Source: Doryteuthis pealeii (taxonomy: Eukaryota; Mollusca; Cephalopoda; Myopsida; Loliginidae). From it: a stretch of 64,000 nt of DNA. The position numbers and the translations under genes are program-made. The notes beneath the pieces were generated by a model that worked only from the letters and a program-made list of their open reading frames with translations, was not told the origin of the DNA and ran no database searches. Positions 21,185 to 32,394 of the stretch are shown here, one piece after another. The stretch lies in the NCBI GenBank assembly GCA_023376005.1, contig CM042157.1, forward strand, positions 68,657,312 to 68,721,311, read 5' to 3'. Every line of letters starts with the position of its first letter. The stretch's first letter is position 1.

Positions 21185-22640
21185 ACATCCTTAGACAGTT
21201 TAAAATGAACACGTGGGTAAACGGCTATAGACAGTCTGTTTTGAACACTTGGTTAGACAGCTATAAACAGTCTGATCTGAACATTGGGCTAAACAGTTAT
21301 AGACACTCTGATATGAACACTTTGCAAGAAAGCTTAGACCATCTTATATGAACATGTGCTAAACAGCCATAGACAGTCTGAAACACTTGCTAAACACCCA
21401 TAGACAGTCTGATCTGAACACTTGGCAAACAGCCATACACAGTCTGATCTGAACAGTTGGCTAAACAGCCATACAACAATCTGAACACTTGGCTAAACAG
21501 CCATACATCTGTCTGAACAGCTCATAGACAGTCTTCTGAACACTTGCTAAACCGCCATACACAGTCTGATCTGAACACTTGGCTAAACGCCATAACAGTC
21601 TGATCTGAACACTTGGCTAAACCGCCATACACAGTCTGATCTGAACACTTGGCTAAACAGCCATAGACAGTCTGATCTGAACACTTGCTAAACAGCCATA
21701 CACAGTCTGATCTGAACACTTGGCTAAACGCCATAGACAGTCTGATCTGAACACTTGGCTAAACCGCCATACACAGTCTGATCTGAACACTTGGCTAAAC
21801 CGCCATACACAGTCTATCTGAACACTTGCTAAACAGCCATGCTGAACACCTAAACAGCCATAACAGTCTGATCTGAACACTTGGCTAAACAGCCATAGAC
21901 AGTCTGATCTGAACACTTGGCTAAACAGCCATACACAGTCTGATCTGAACACTTGGCTAAACACCATAGACTGATCTGAACACTTGGCTAAACAGCTATA
22001 GACAGTCTGATCTGAACACTTGGCTAAACAGCTACACAGGATCTAAACACTTGGCTAAACAGCCATACACAGTCTGATCTGAACACTTGGCTAACAAAAC
22101 AGCCATACACAGTCTGATCTGAACACTTGGCTAAACCGCCATACACAGTCTATCTGAACACTTGGCTAAACAGCCATACACAGTCTGATCTGAACACTTG
22201 GCTAAACAGCCATACACAGTCTGATCTGAACACTTGGCTAACAGCCATAGACAGTCTGATCTGAACACTTGGCTAAACCAGCCATAGACAGTCTGATCTG
22301 AACACTTGGCTAAACGCCATACACAGTCTGATCTGAACACTTGGCTAAACAGCCATAGACAGTCTGATCTGAACACTTGGCTAAAGCCATAGACAGTCTG
22401 ATCTGAACACTGGCTAAACCGCCATAACAGTCTGATCTGAACACTTGGCTAAACAGCCATACACAGTCTGATCTGAACACTTGGCTAAACAGCCATAGAC
22501 AGCTAACACTTGCTAAACAGCTATAGACAGTCTGATCTGAAACACTTGGCTAAACAGCTATAGACAGTCATCTAAACACTTGGCTAAACAGCTATAGACA
22601 GTCTGATCTGAACACTGGCAAAACAGCCATAGACAGTCTA
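21185..22640 (-). repeat. 36-bp satellite array, left arm
   Basis: About 40 units of the form aacacttggctaaacagc + catagacagtctgatctg, alternating agacag and acacag. Many units have lost 1-10 bases (acttgctaaac, aaagccatag). Because 36 is divisible by 3, open frames run through the array on the - strand; they are not genes. The same array, inverted and cleaner, is at 44240-45085. Confidence 0.92.
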
Positions 22641-22945
22641 ATCTGTGCACTGAGGAATATCCTATAAACATACTGAGCTCTCCATTTACTGAAAGACAGA
22701 ATGAACAAAGATAACAATGAATAAATATGACAGTTTGAGACATGTGTAACTAAAATGCATTAAAAAAGGAAGATTTTAAGCCAACTGAAGTGAGATCAGT
22801 AATTAGATAAATATATAGCTGAGTCAGATATCTAAACAGGTGTCATCAAGTAAAAACATACTGAGTCAAGAAATGGCTTAATGCAGGGAAAGGGGTACTG
22901 GAGTGAAATTGTTGTCATGGTCCTCTGGAGATGTCAAACACAGAG
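22641..22945. repeat. Mirror block L2 (unique sequence)
   Basis: The reverse complement of 43930-44240, for example gaggaatatcctataaacat, agctgagtcagatatctaaa and catggtcctctggagatgtc. No coding motif. Confidence 0.8.
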
Positions 22946-23985
22946 AAAGAAGAATTAAAAGGAGGGGGAGAAGAATTAAAGAAGAGGAGGAGGAAGAATT
23001 AAAAGAAGGAGGAGGAGAAGAAGAATTAAGAGGAGAGAGAGGAAGGAGTAAAAGAGAAGGCTGAAGAAGAAGTAAATGGAGAAGTAAAAGAAATAAAAGG
23101 AAGAAAGAAATTAAAAAGAAAAGAAAAAGAAAAAGAAAAGAGAAGAAGAAGAAGAGAAAGAAAAAAAAGAAGAAAAAAGAAAAGAAAATAATAAAAGAAG
23201 AAAAAGAAGAAAAAAAAAGAAAAGAAAGAAAAAGAAAATAAAAAAAAAAAGAAGAAGGAAAGAAGAAAAAAAAGAAAAAGAAAATTAAAAAGAAGAGAAA
23301 AAGAAAAAAAAAAGAAGAAGAAAAAAAAAAATAAAAAAAAAAAAAAAGAAGAAAGAAAAGAATTAAAAGAAGAAGTAAAAAGAAGAGAAAGAAGAATTAA
23401 AATAAGAAAAAATTAAAAGAAGAAGAAGAAAGAATAAGAGAAGAATAAAAGAAGAAGAATTAAAAGAAGAAGGAGAAAATTAAAAAGAAGAATTTAAAAG
23501 AAGAAGGAAAAGAAGAAGACGAATTTAGAAGAAGAGAAGAAGAAGAAGAAGAAGAAGAAGAAGAAAGAAGAAGAAAGAAGAAGAAAGAAGAATCAATAGA
23601 ACAAGAAGAAGAATTAAAAGAAAAAGAAGAGAAAAATTAAAAAGAATTTAGAAGAAGAATTAAGAAGGAAGAAGAAAAGAAGAAGAAGAAGAAGAAGAAA
23701 GAAGAAGAAGAAGAAGAAGAAGAATCAAATAGAACAAGAAGAAGAATTAAAAAAGAAGAAGAAGAAGAAGAAGAAGAATTAGAACAAAGAAGAATTAAAA
23801 AGAAGAAAAGAAGAAAAGAAGAAGAAGAAGAAGAAGAAGAAGAAGAAGAAGAAGAAGAAGAGAAGAAGAAAGAAGAATTAAAAGAAGTAGAGAAGAATAA
23901 GAAGAATTAAAGAAGAAGAAGTAAATAGAGAAGAAGAAGAATTAAAAAGAAGAAAAAGTAAAATTAAAAGGAGAAGAAGAAGAAA
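22946..23985. repeat. GAA-rich microsatellite, left arm
   Basis: Runs of gaagaagaag broken by aattaaaag words. The inverse counterpart (TTC-rich with ttttaattc) is 43095-43930. Confidence 0.92.
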
Positions 23986-24410
23986 AATGAGATTTTCCGC
24001 AGATTTCTTTCTAATTTCTTCTTTTCTTTCTGCATTGAGGCCTGTGTAATTTGAAGCAGTGACCCATGAGCCGGATAAGGATTTCTCCCAGAGGGAGACA
24101 AGATACATTAAATATACATTTTGTCAAAGTAAATAGGCAGTAATCTCCCCTGGGGATCTCTCTCCCCCACCCCACCCCCCTTTGGCAAAATAAGTCCAAG
24201 TTAATACTAAGCTTGACACAATAAGTGAAGAGAAAGTTTGCATCCAGGGTAGAAAGTAAAAAAAAAGAACGGAAGAAGATTAGAAATTCTTTCTGGAATT
24301 CTGAGATGAGTCAGACCATTCTAAGAGTATTGTCAATCATTGTTGCTTTTGTTGTTACCATGATGTTTCGACCAATACATTCTATGGTCTTCTTCAGGTA
24401 GACACATTTT
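23986..24410. repeat. Mirror block L4 (unique sequence)
   Basis: The reverse complement of 42665-43095, for example gacccatgagccggataagg, ctcccagagggagacaagat and attctatggtcttcttcagg. No coding motif found. Confidence 0.8.
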
Positions 24411-24645
24411 TTTTCAAATTTTTTTTTTTTAAATTTTTATTTTTTAAATTTTTTTTTAAATTTGTTTTTTTTTCAAATTTGTTTTTTTTTCAAATTTTTT
24501 TTTTTCAAATTTGTTTTGTTTTTTATTTGTTGTTTTTTAAAAATTTTTTCAAATTTGTTTGTTTTTTTTTTTAAATTTGTTTTTTTCAAATTTTTTTTCA
24601 AATTTTTTTTCAAATTGTTTTTTTCTCAAATTTTTTTAATATAGA
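24411..24645. repeat. T-rich repeat (tttttcaaatttg)
   Basis: Roughly 15-bp irregular units of T-runs and caaatttg. It corresponds to the short aaatttgaaaaaaa stretch at 42635-42670. Confidence 0.85.
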
Positions 24646-24689
24646 TATTTCTACCAACACAGAATCATTTTTATGTTCTGCAAAACTGC

Positions 24690-25010
24690 ATACAGAGATG
24701 CTGATAAGTGTCCTGCATCCCTGATGCGTAAAAATCTAAAAAGATACAGTAAAATTGTATTCATGCATCCCAGTGTTTTTTTTCTTCCACCACCATCTTA
24801 CTGTAAATACATTTCTATATTTTCTTGGAAACATTATATTTTACGGGGTACGAGGTAGTGGTTCGATGGCTTTAGTTGTTCAGAGATAAAAACTCTACAA
24901 TTTATTAAGAAACTTTAGTTGGGACCCATCAAATTTCCCAAGGGCTCATTCAAATCAAATCCATACGTCCCAGGATGCACTAAATTAGAAAGCTATCAAT
25001 ATCACTATGC
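24690..25010. mobile_element. Short inverted-terminal element G
   Basis: It begins agatgctgataag and ends aagctatcaatatcac. Internal words catgcatcccagtgttttt and caggatgcactaaatt match the element at 57835-58110. It is absent from the right mirror arm. Confidence 0.6.
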
Positions 25011-25069
25011 ATACAATCTCTTAGAAAAGAAGACAATCATTTATTTTCACACATTACACAATATAAACA

Positions 25070-25500
25070 ATGAAGAATCTAGAAGTGTTTATATTAACGG
25101 TCAGGGTGGACCTGGGAGTAATGACAGTAAAGGAATATTCCACATTCTTCAAAGTTCCAGAATTCGAACTTCACCACTCGATGCAGTTTTAACCGGAATT
25201 TTTGGTTTTAAAAAAGTGTGACCTATCTGAGGCACTTTTTTTTCTTTTTTTTTTAAAGAAAATTATTTAGTTTTAATTAAAAATTGAAGAACCTAGAAGT
25301 GTTTATATTGAGGATATAAATTCAGAAAATGTAAAAAAAAAATAAAAAAAAAAAAAAAAGCTGGCAAAAAAAATGAATAAAATTACATTTTTTTTCTTGT
25401 TTTTTTTTAAATTTCATTCCAACTTTTTTTTATGCTCCCTCCCTCCCCCACACACTAAATTACATAAAGTAATAAAAGAATTCTCATAAGTTGTCTTTTT
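25070..25500. repeat. Mirror blocks L7-L8
   Basis: The reverse complement of about 40930-41345 (ggtcagggtggacctgggag, cgatgcagttttaaccggaa, gtgacctatctgaggcactt). The first part is a relative of element T. Confidence 0.75.
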
Positions 25501-25930
25501 GATTGATATGAACAGCTGCCCTTTCTACCCCCGAAAGAAAAAAAAATCCCCTTTACATCTGCACCTCAATTTCTCTCTCCCAGTTGCCAAACAACCCCCT
25601 CCACCCACCCTAACCCCCTCATTTGTTTACTCTTTCCTTGATTCCTGCACAACCCCCTCCCCTCTGACCATCGAAATATTCACACCTTTTTTTTTTTCCT
25701 TCTGTGAATGAATTTTTCGGGCCAATGTCACTTGGGTACTCAAATATGATATTTTTGTGGTTGAAAAAAATAAAAAAGTTGCATTTGTGAGAATATGAAA
25801 GTAAGATTCTGATTCCAATCTTGTAATATTCCCCATATGTGAAGTGACATTGTCGGATCCAGGTGGTAGGGGCTGGATGCAGGAGAAAACAGCAAAAAAA
25901 AACCAAAAAATGCACTAAAACAAACTAAAG
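25501..25930. repeat. Mirror block L9
   Basis: The reverse complement of about 40480-40930, for example ccaatgtcacttgggtactc, tgaagtgacattgtcggatc and ggtggtaggggctggatgca. Confidence 0.8.
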
Positions 25931-25959
25931 AGGTGAAGGGAGTTTCCTTCTCAGAGGAA

Positions 25960-26770
25960 ATGAGAGAAAGGAAAAGAAAAAGAAGAAAAAAGATGAATAT
26001 GAAAAGAGTTGCAGAAAAAAACAAAGCTTAGGATAAAAGAGAAATTGGAAAGCGAGAGAGAGAGGGAATTGATAGAGAAGGAAAGGGCAGAGAGGGGGAA
26101 TTGAAAGAAGGGGAAGAAAGAGAGGGAATTGAAAAGAAGGAAAGGAAAGAGAGAGGGGGAATTGAAAGAGAAGGAAAGGGGCAGAGAGCGGGGAATTGAA
26201 AGAAAGGGGAAGAAGAGAGGAATTGAAAGAGAAGGAGAAGGAGAAGAGGGAATGAAAGAGAAGGAAAGAAGAGAGAGAGGGAATTGAAAGAGAAGGAAAG
26301 GAAGAGGGAGAGAGGGGGGAATTGAAAGAGAAGGAAAAGGAAGAAGAGAGAGAATTGAAGAGAAGGAAAGAGGAGAGAGAAGAGAGGAATTGAAAGAGAA
26401 GAAAGAGAGAGAGAGAGGGGAATTGAAGAGAAGGAAAGAGGAAGAGAGAGAGAGGGGAATTGAAAGAGAAGGAAAGAGGAAGAGAGAGAGGGGGAATTGA
26501 AAGAAGAACGAAAAGAGAAGAAGAAGAGAGAGAGAGAGAGGGAGGGAGGAATTGAAAGAAAGGGAAAGAGAGAGAGAGGGGAGAATTGAAAGAGAAGGAA
26601 AAGGAAGAGAGAGGGGGAATTGAATGAGAGAGAGGGGGAATTGAAAGAGGAGGAGAGAGAGGGATTGATAGAGAAGGGGGAGAGAGACAGAGGATGAAGA
26701 AAAAAGAGAGAGACGTGTAAGAAAGAAATGAACAGAGAAAGAAAAGAAGAAGGGCAGAAGGTAATGGTAA
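25960..26770. repeat. Purine minisatellite (GGGAATTGAAAGAGAAGGAAAG), left arm
   Basis: Units of about 30-36 bp contain gaattgaaagagaaggaaag and a gagagaggg run. The inverse array (36840-40380) is about four times longer. Long open frames of Ser/Leu/Phe/Pro on the - strand are repeat artefacts. Confidence 0.92.
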
Positions 26771-26804
26771 AAGAGACAAGGAAAGAGTATGAAAGAAGTA
26801 GTAG

Positions 26805-27050
26805 TAAAGTCGATGGGCGACCTAATGTTGATATCAGCCAGACAGCAAGGGAGTCTATCCCCTTTTCACTAGCGCTAGACCAAGAAGATTATTTTAGCAT
26901 CTGAGGTGGAGCGACACACCTACCATCAGCTCCTCACTTTACTGCACAGATCCCTTTGCTACTCATACACTGAGTTGGTGAGGGCCGGTATCGAACCAAG
27001 AACCTTGTGATTCCTAGCTGAACACTCTACCAACTGATCTAAAAATTGAG
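26805..27050 (-). mobile_element. tRNA-derived SINE, family 1
   Basis: The + strand shows the complement of the B box (ggtatcgaacc) and A box (ctctaccaactgatct), and the body word ccccttttcactagcgctag. Confidence 0.8.
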
Positions 27051-27059
27051 GCAAAGGGA

Positions 27060-27200
27060 GACAAGCAACACCCGATAATCAGGATTTACATTTTTGAATT
27101 TCATCTTGGATGATTTGGACAGTCTCATTTTTAACCAGAGGGTGTTGCGAGATGATAACACTCGAAAGATGAAGGAACAAGAGTATTAATACATAGATTG
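27060..27200 (+). repeat. Dispersed block U
   Basis: gatttggacagtctcattt, gggtgttgcgagatgataac and aacaagagtattaatacata recur inverted at 41765-41890; both copies lie next to a family 1 SINE. Confidence 0.65.
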
Positions 27201-28071
27201 AGAATATAGTTTGCTATATTTATAGATCTAAGTGTTCAGTATCATAGTAAGATAGGGTAGCCAAGACATAAAATAAACAGTGCTTAGGCCCTGTCAGTGT
27301 CTCATCTCTAAATTCAAGAAAAGATTAAGAAGGAAAAGAGTGAATGAGAAAAAAATACTAGAAGTGGCTTGACTTGGCAAAGGTAGAGGATAATAAAAAG
27401 ATCCATTGGTTGTTTTCGTTTTACATAATTGATTTGTTTACGTTTTAACTCTTAATATCCTGTTAAGAATTTTCTAAGTCTAGGGCCCAATTCCTATAAC
27501 CATTTATCAAAAATGGCTAAAAATGACCGTTTCATTAAAAGTTACTTGTTATTTCCCTTAAATCAAAGACTTCTAAATATGTTTAATATTACATTTAAAC
27601 AAAGGCTATCATTTGGGGTAGATTAGTGTTGTGAGGTTTTAAGGGGTCAAATAAGAACAAAACGAAGGGTAACAAATGTAGGAAAATGTATTAACAGAAA
27701 GTAGACAAATACAATACATAGAAGTGGAAATTACGTCCGACAAATAGAGTTATTGGCTTACTCGCATTGGCTTACTGCCAAGTCACAATTGTCCCTGTTA
27801 CTTATAGTAACCCGTCGGCGCATTCCATTAGTCTTATAGGGTGTATCACCTATAACAATTAGGAAAATGAATGTGACTTCCGGCCGGGTGGAATGAGGCG
27901 GTATAGGACATTAAGAGAAGAAAAAGAGTGAATGAGAAAATCAGGACGGAAAAAGATTGTCGTGTGTCAGAAATGAATGCAAGCATTACTGACAGAACTG
28001 GCAGGGCTACCCAACATTGCCCGGGATTTAAAATGTTAAAAATAAATCTCTTATGTATATTCATATATATG
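27201..28071. other. Unassigned sequence between mirror arms
   Basis: No coding or repeat motif recognised. A 109-codon open frame on the - strand (27846-28175) runs into a SINE and has no family features. Confidence 0.3.
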
Positions 28072-28326
28072 TAAGTAAGTAAGTTATCAGGGTGGCCTAA
28101 AGTCGGTATCAGCCAATCAGCGAGGGAGTCTATCCCCTTTTCACTAGCGCTAGACCAAGGAGATTGTTTTTGCATCTGAGGTGGAGAGCCACACCTACCA
28201 TCAGCTCCTTACTTTACCGCACAGATCCCTGTGCTACTCATACGCTGAGTTGGCGAGGGCCGGTATCGAACAAGAAACCTTGTGCTTTCTAGTCAAATGC
28301 TCTACCGACTGAGCTAACCCAGCCAC
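28072..28326 (-). mobile_element. tRNA-derived SINE, family 1
   Basis: Begins gtaagtaagtaagttatcag, contains cctaaagtcggtatcagcc and ends gctctaccgactgagctaac. Well preserved. Confidence 0.85.
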
Positions 28327-28364
28327 TTTATATTCATATATAGATTAATAAAATCATCTATCTA

Positions 28365-28600
28365 TCCATATATAAAGGGCAGTTGTGTGTATGTATGCAT
28401 GTCCGGAGGAAACTATGAAAATGAAATAATTAATAACCAAGTAAATATATATACCCATTCACTATCACCAGAGCTTGCATTTTATGTTAAAATAATGAAG
28501 ATTTTATTCATATTCATGAAGATATTTAAAAATTAGGATTTGAATAGAAAGAGAAGGGAAAGTCATAGGTTGCATTTGTGATTAAAACATAAATCAATTA
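28365..28600 (+). repeat. Dispersed repeat H, uninterrupted copy
   Basis: atataaagggcagttgtgtg, aatatatatacccattcact and aaaataatgaagatttt match 29305-29413 plus 29651-29720. This copy lacks the foldback insertion found there and so works as an empty site. Confidence 0.65.
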
Positions 28601-28664
28601 TGTAAGACCAAAACAATCAATGGATCTGCGTGACTAACTTTTTATTATCCCCCCTCTACTTAAG

Positions 28665-29275
28665 CATTGCCCTGTCGGCTGGGGCGTTAGAATGCACCGA
28701 CTGCACCTCTGCAGAGGGGTAAGACTCCCCCAATGGGGCCACCTGTTGGCCGTGGGTGGCGACCTGTGATGCTTAAGGATAGAGCCCAGGTGGATGAGCA
28801 GTTCATGACATGCAATATTCCACTTTGGCCCTATCTTGGGCTAGACGGGCGGTCGGAGAGGCCCCCTCCGATCAATCGGCTGGTCACGTCAAGCCCTAGC
28901 ACCTGTATGATTTTCCCAACCCTATTGCTCTTATGGCAAGCCCCAATCCCTTTTTATCATATGGGTGCTAGAAGGCGGTGGCTGCGGGTCTACATGTCCT
29001 GGGAATGACGTTAAACTCTATCTGATGGTGAGGTTCCAGTTCTGGAGGTTTGGGGAATGCGGAGCACCCCTTCATCACCATTGCTCCCTGGTCCACTCTG
29101 ACCCGGAGTGGTAGTACTGTTAGGGTCCCATCTATGGGTTAAATAGAAAAATGTATTTTTTTTTAAAATTGTATTATCCATTAAGAATTGATTTATTTCA
29201 AAACTTTATCGGCATTAAATGACCCACTGAGGTTGATATGCCGTAAAACAAAACAAACCAAACCAAACAATATAC
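28665..29275 (+). mobile_element. LINE-tailed element T, best copy
   Basis: About 610 bp. It starts near ctgtcggctggggcgttaga and ends with ggcattaaatgacccactga, ggttgatatgccgtaaaac and a caaacc-rich tail. It contains a 91-codon open frame (28733-29008) opening MGPPVGRG and ending YMSWE, partly kept in the copy at 6544-6795. The tail matches the 3' end of the LINE fragment at 50399-50985, so the element may be a LINE-derived or LINE-dependent retroposon. No tRNA head was recognised. Confidence 0.65.
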
Positions 29276-29304
29276 TTAAGCAATGCTGGGTAGTTGCTTC
29301 TAGT

Positions 29305-29720
29305 ACATATATAAAGGTCAGTTTGTGTGTATTTATTTATTTATTCATGTATATCCAGATGAATCTATGAAAATAAAAGAATTAACCGGAAAGTAAATAT
29401 ATATACACATTAAGGTTATTTCCTATAAGTCTAACATGATCAAAGGGGAACCACTCTTGACTAATAAATTATTTATTTATTTATTGATCTACTAGAAAAA
29501 AAGAAGACAGGGTTAGTTTAGGTTAGGGTTAGGGTTAGGGTTTAAGATTAGGGTTAGGGTTAGTTTAATGGGAAAATAAGTAAATAATTTATCAGTCAAG
29601 AGTGGTTCCCCTTTGATCATGTTAGGCTTATAGAAAATAACCCACATTAATTATCACTGGTTCTTGCTTTTTGAGCAAAAATTATGAAGATTTGATTTAT
29701 ATTTTTGAAGATATGTAAAA
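29305..29720 (+). repeat. Dispersed repeat H, interrupted copy
   Basis: Same repeat as 28365-28600, split by the foldback element at 29414-29642. Confidence 0.6.
29414..29642. mobile_element. Foldback element family B with 8-bp target duplication
   Basis: It starts ggttatttcctataagtc and ends with the near-perfect inverse (gcttatagaaaataacc); the arms pair over about 60 bp. The flanks are identical 8-mers, cacattaa at 29406-29413 and at 29643-29650. The core (29510-29570) contains several ttaggg words. An 8-bp duplication and terminal inverted repeats fit a hAT-type MITE. Confidence 0.85.
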
Positions 29721-29874
29721 AAATTTAAAAAACGTAGTTTCTCTATTGAGGTGTCCTTTTCTTAACCAACATCCAGGTCTTTACATGTGCAATCTTTTCA
29801 ATTTGTCACTTGAAGTATACATATAATTGTTTTCTTCCCATTTCTGTTTTCTTGTTTTTGTATTATTAATTCAC

Positions 29875-30240
29875 TCCTTTTGAGTTTTTCACTCCAGCAT
29901 TAGCTGATGGTCTTTCACTGGAGTCATGGTGACAACTAGTCTCCTCGTGTCTCCAGGACTCTTCTGAGTATTCTAGCCAATTTCAGCAATGCTGTTGTCT
30001 GAATGGTTTCAATTCTTCCTCTGATTTCCAGTTCCACCAGTCATTTTTCCAAGTTTTTTGAGACCGTTCCTAGTGTACAAACTACAATTGGTATCACTTT
30101 CACCTTCATATTCCATAGCTTTTTCAATTCTCAGGCAAGGTCCAGGTATTTGTTTATCTTTTTGTTTTCCTTCATCTTCACCCTGTGATCTACTGGAACT
30201 CTCTCTAAAATCTACCAATTGGCAAGTTCTCTTTTTTGTT
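29875..30240 (-). mobile_element. LINE C-terminal (restriction-like endonuclease) remnant
   Basis: Closely related to 59085-59624: both contain gtctccaggactcttctgag and caactacaattggtatcac. Frames are broken. The surviving pieces correspond to the region after the RPD motif in the better copy. Confidence 0.6.
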
Positions 30241-30261
30241 AATCAATACACGTTATTTGTA

Positions 30262-30500
30262 ATTTGTAAGGAAGTGCGTGATCTAATGGTTAAAGTCTTG
30301 GGAAATGGACTCGTTGCCCCGAGTTCAAATTCTGGACGTGGTAATTGCATTTCACTTTGTGCTAATACCCTTGGGAAAGGTATGAATCCTACTCTCCCTC
30401 CAGCTATGGGTAAATAGTAGGGCAGACCTTTAACCTTGGTTAGGCAACCGGTCTAGGAGAAGGAAAACTCTGAATTCAAACCTGATAAACTCCGTTTGTT
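30262..30500 (+). mobile_element. SINE family 2
   Basis: tRNA-like head: A box gtgatctaatggttaaag, B box gagttcaaattctgg. Body: acccttgggaaaggtatgaa, ctccagctatgggtaaatag, ggtctaggagaaggaaaact. Confidence 0.75.
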
Positions 30501-30576
30501 AGGGTCTCAATGTAGACTTTAATTTTATTCAAAAAAATTCACATGAAATAAAGAAAATAGCATTACTTTTTGACAC

Positions 30577-30577
<1 letters not shown>

Positions 30578-30660
<83 letters not shown>
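30578..30660. repeat. (TA)n microsatellite
   Basis: About 40 uninterrupted ta units. Confidence 0.95.
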
Positions 30661-30663
<3 letters not shown>

Positions 30664-30909
30664 GTTTGTGTTTTTCATTGACCTGCAATCAATTACCAGA
30701 TTTTAAATGCTATAATAACTTTGAATAGTATAAATTTAATTAGTGTGTGGTTTTTATAGTCTTAATTATTCATAGTAATTCAAGCCTGTCTCTAATGTGA
30801 ATTCCCTTAGGCTAAGGTGAATGTGCTAAGAAAATTTAAACTTAAAGGCATGTCTCAATTTCTAAAAATATTAAATATTATAAAGAACTACCACTGAGAC
30901 AAAATAAGC

Positions 30910-31144
30910 GACCATATAACCTTTAGGCACCCCTTTTGCAATCTCGATTCATAAGGACATGTTTTTCATTTACACCATCACAATCCGGTTGTTTGTTAAC
31001 AGACAATATTTAAAGTTTTTTTTAATTATAAAACTAACCCCTAACTCTAACCCTAACAAACAACCGGATTTTGACGGTGTAAATGAAAAACATGTCCTTA
31101 TGAATCAAGATCGCAAAAGAGGTGCCTAAAGATCATATGGTCCT
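30910..31144. mobile_element. Foldback element family D with telomere-like core
   Basis: Arms of about 105 bp pair (cataaggacatgtttttcat, aatccggttgtttgttaaca). The loop carries cctaactctaaccctaac. Flanking aataagc occurs on both sides (30903-30909, 31145-31151), in keeping with a 7-8-bp target duplication. Confidence 0.7.
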
Positions 31145-31184
31145 AATAAGCTATGAGAGAATGATTTGCCCATGGCTCAGTTTT

Positions 31185-31345
31185 CTCCCTCCAGCTATGG
31201 GTAAATAGTAGAGCAGACTGAGCTCTTTAACCTTGGTTGGGCAACCGGTATAGTTGAAGGAAAACTGAATTCAAACCTGTTAAACTTCACTTAAAAAAAC
31301 TGACCTTGTATCACATCCTGCTCGTGTAGAGGGATTGAATAAATG
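31185..31345 (+). mobile_element. SINE family 2, 3' part
   Basis: Starts at ctccctccagctatgggtaa and ends tcacatcctgctcgtgtaga; the head is missing. Confidence 0.65.
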
Positions 31346-31369
31346 CATCTTGTGAAATCATTGGCATTG

Positions 31370-31860
31370 CAGTCTCAGAAGACTATATAGTTCTTGTGCC
31401 CCCGAAGTTACAGCACCTCCTGTGACTGTAAAGTCCAATGTTCAAAAAACATTCTTGACCACAGACGTCATATGTGAAGGCTATCTCTGAAGATGTTGAT
31501 GTGCCAGTGCTTTGTTGCTACCACTTTCTTCTGCACCTCTTGGCTTCATTGTGTTGCAACATGAACAGTCCACTACAAAAGCCTGCTGCTACTGAGGCGG
31601 TGCTGAGCCAACTTTTCCCAGCTAGAAAGTGTAATGCCAAAGCACCTGAGATCATACTTGCAGACATCCTTGAAACACAGCTGGGGGCGACCAATCTGTC
31701 TCTTACCAGATGAAAGCTCTGTATAGACGATGTCCTTCGGGATTTGTCCATCATCTATCTGGTGGACATGACCCAGCCATCGGAGACGATGCTGTCTCAG
31801 TAGAGAACACAAGCTGGGAAGTTGAGCTCTCTTTAGAATTGTGTAATACTATCTCGTCAA
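31370..31860 (-). mobile_element. LINE 3' remnant (polymerase C-terminus plus C2H2 tail)
   Basis: On the - strand: LLRQHRLRWLGHV, QIDDGQIPKDIVYTEL, GKRQIGRPQLCFKDVCKYDL, then SSWEKLAQ and, near the 3' end, a degraded finger (NIGLYSHRR). This RLRWLGHVxRMDD to GRPxLRFKDVCKRDL region is a common C-terminal hallmark of non-LTR retrotransposons. The related copy is 60690-61440. Confidence 0.75.
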
Positions 31861-31924
31861 TCATAGGTAAGTTAAAAATAAAATTCACAGAACACACACA
31901 TCTGTGAACAAACAACCCCAAAGA

Positions 31925-32070
31925 ACTAATATGTATTTATCCAATCCGGTCGCAATGGGTAGAATGTGATACAAGGTCACAAGTATGGGCCACCAGTGAG
32001 GATCAAACTCACTATTCAGTAGTAATGGATCTGTGAGACTAGCTTGCTAAACATTACACCATGATGGGAT
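31925..32070 (-). mobile_element. SINE family 3
   Basis: The + strand shows tatccaatccggtcgcaatg, acaaggtcacaagtatgggc and acattacaccatgatgggat, the complement of the family 3 head and body. Confidence 0.65.
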
Positions 32071-32085
32071 GCCCACCCTAAAGAA

Positions 32086-32330
32086 CTAGTTGTTGTTGGC
32101 ATCCTCCCATCTACGATAGACTAGTGTCCACATTTTTTCAGAATTATGTAGCCTGGGTGGGTTCATATGGAGGATGGCTTTGGCCCATGCAGCCAATCCC
32201 CCTCTCCAAACTGCCGTTGTGACCCAAAGAAAGTTAAAGAACCTATGCTGTATGGCAGCGCAGTGTTGCAGAAGTTGCTGGGTAGCCCTGAATTTCATCA
32301 TCCCACTTTAAGGACTCCAGCTCCTGATTT
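32086..32330 (-). mobile_element. Probable LINE 3' untranslated segment
   Basis: gttgttggcatcctcccatc matches the segment that ends the LINE tail at 48795 (tgttggcatccttccgtctt). No protein motif could be read. Confidence 0.35.
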
Positions 32331-32394
32331 GTTTTCTCTCTAGAGTGTGTTTTTCTGTCTGTAACCAAAACTATATTACTACTACAGTCACAAT

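Noticed and set aside
21185..22640. CRISPR-like array of regular repeats
   Set aside because: Whole units repeat with no unique spacers, in a eukaryotic context without cas genes. It is a satellite.
23986..24410. Mirror blocks L4/R4 as coding sequence
   Set aside because: The block is conserved between arms, but no frame is open in both copies.
25925..26779. 284-codon open frame on the - strand
   Set aside because: Same repeat in the left arm, inverted. Composition and periodicity explain it.
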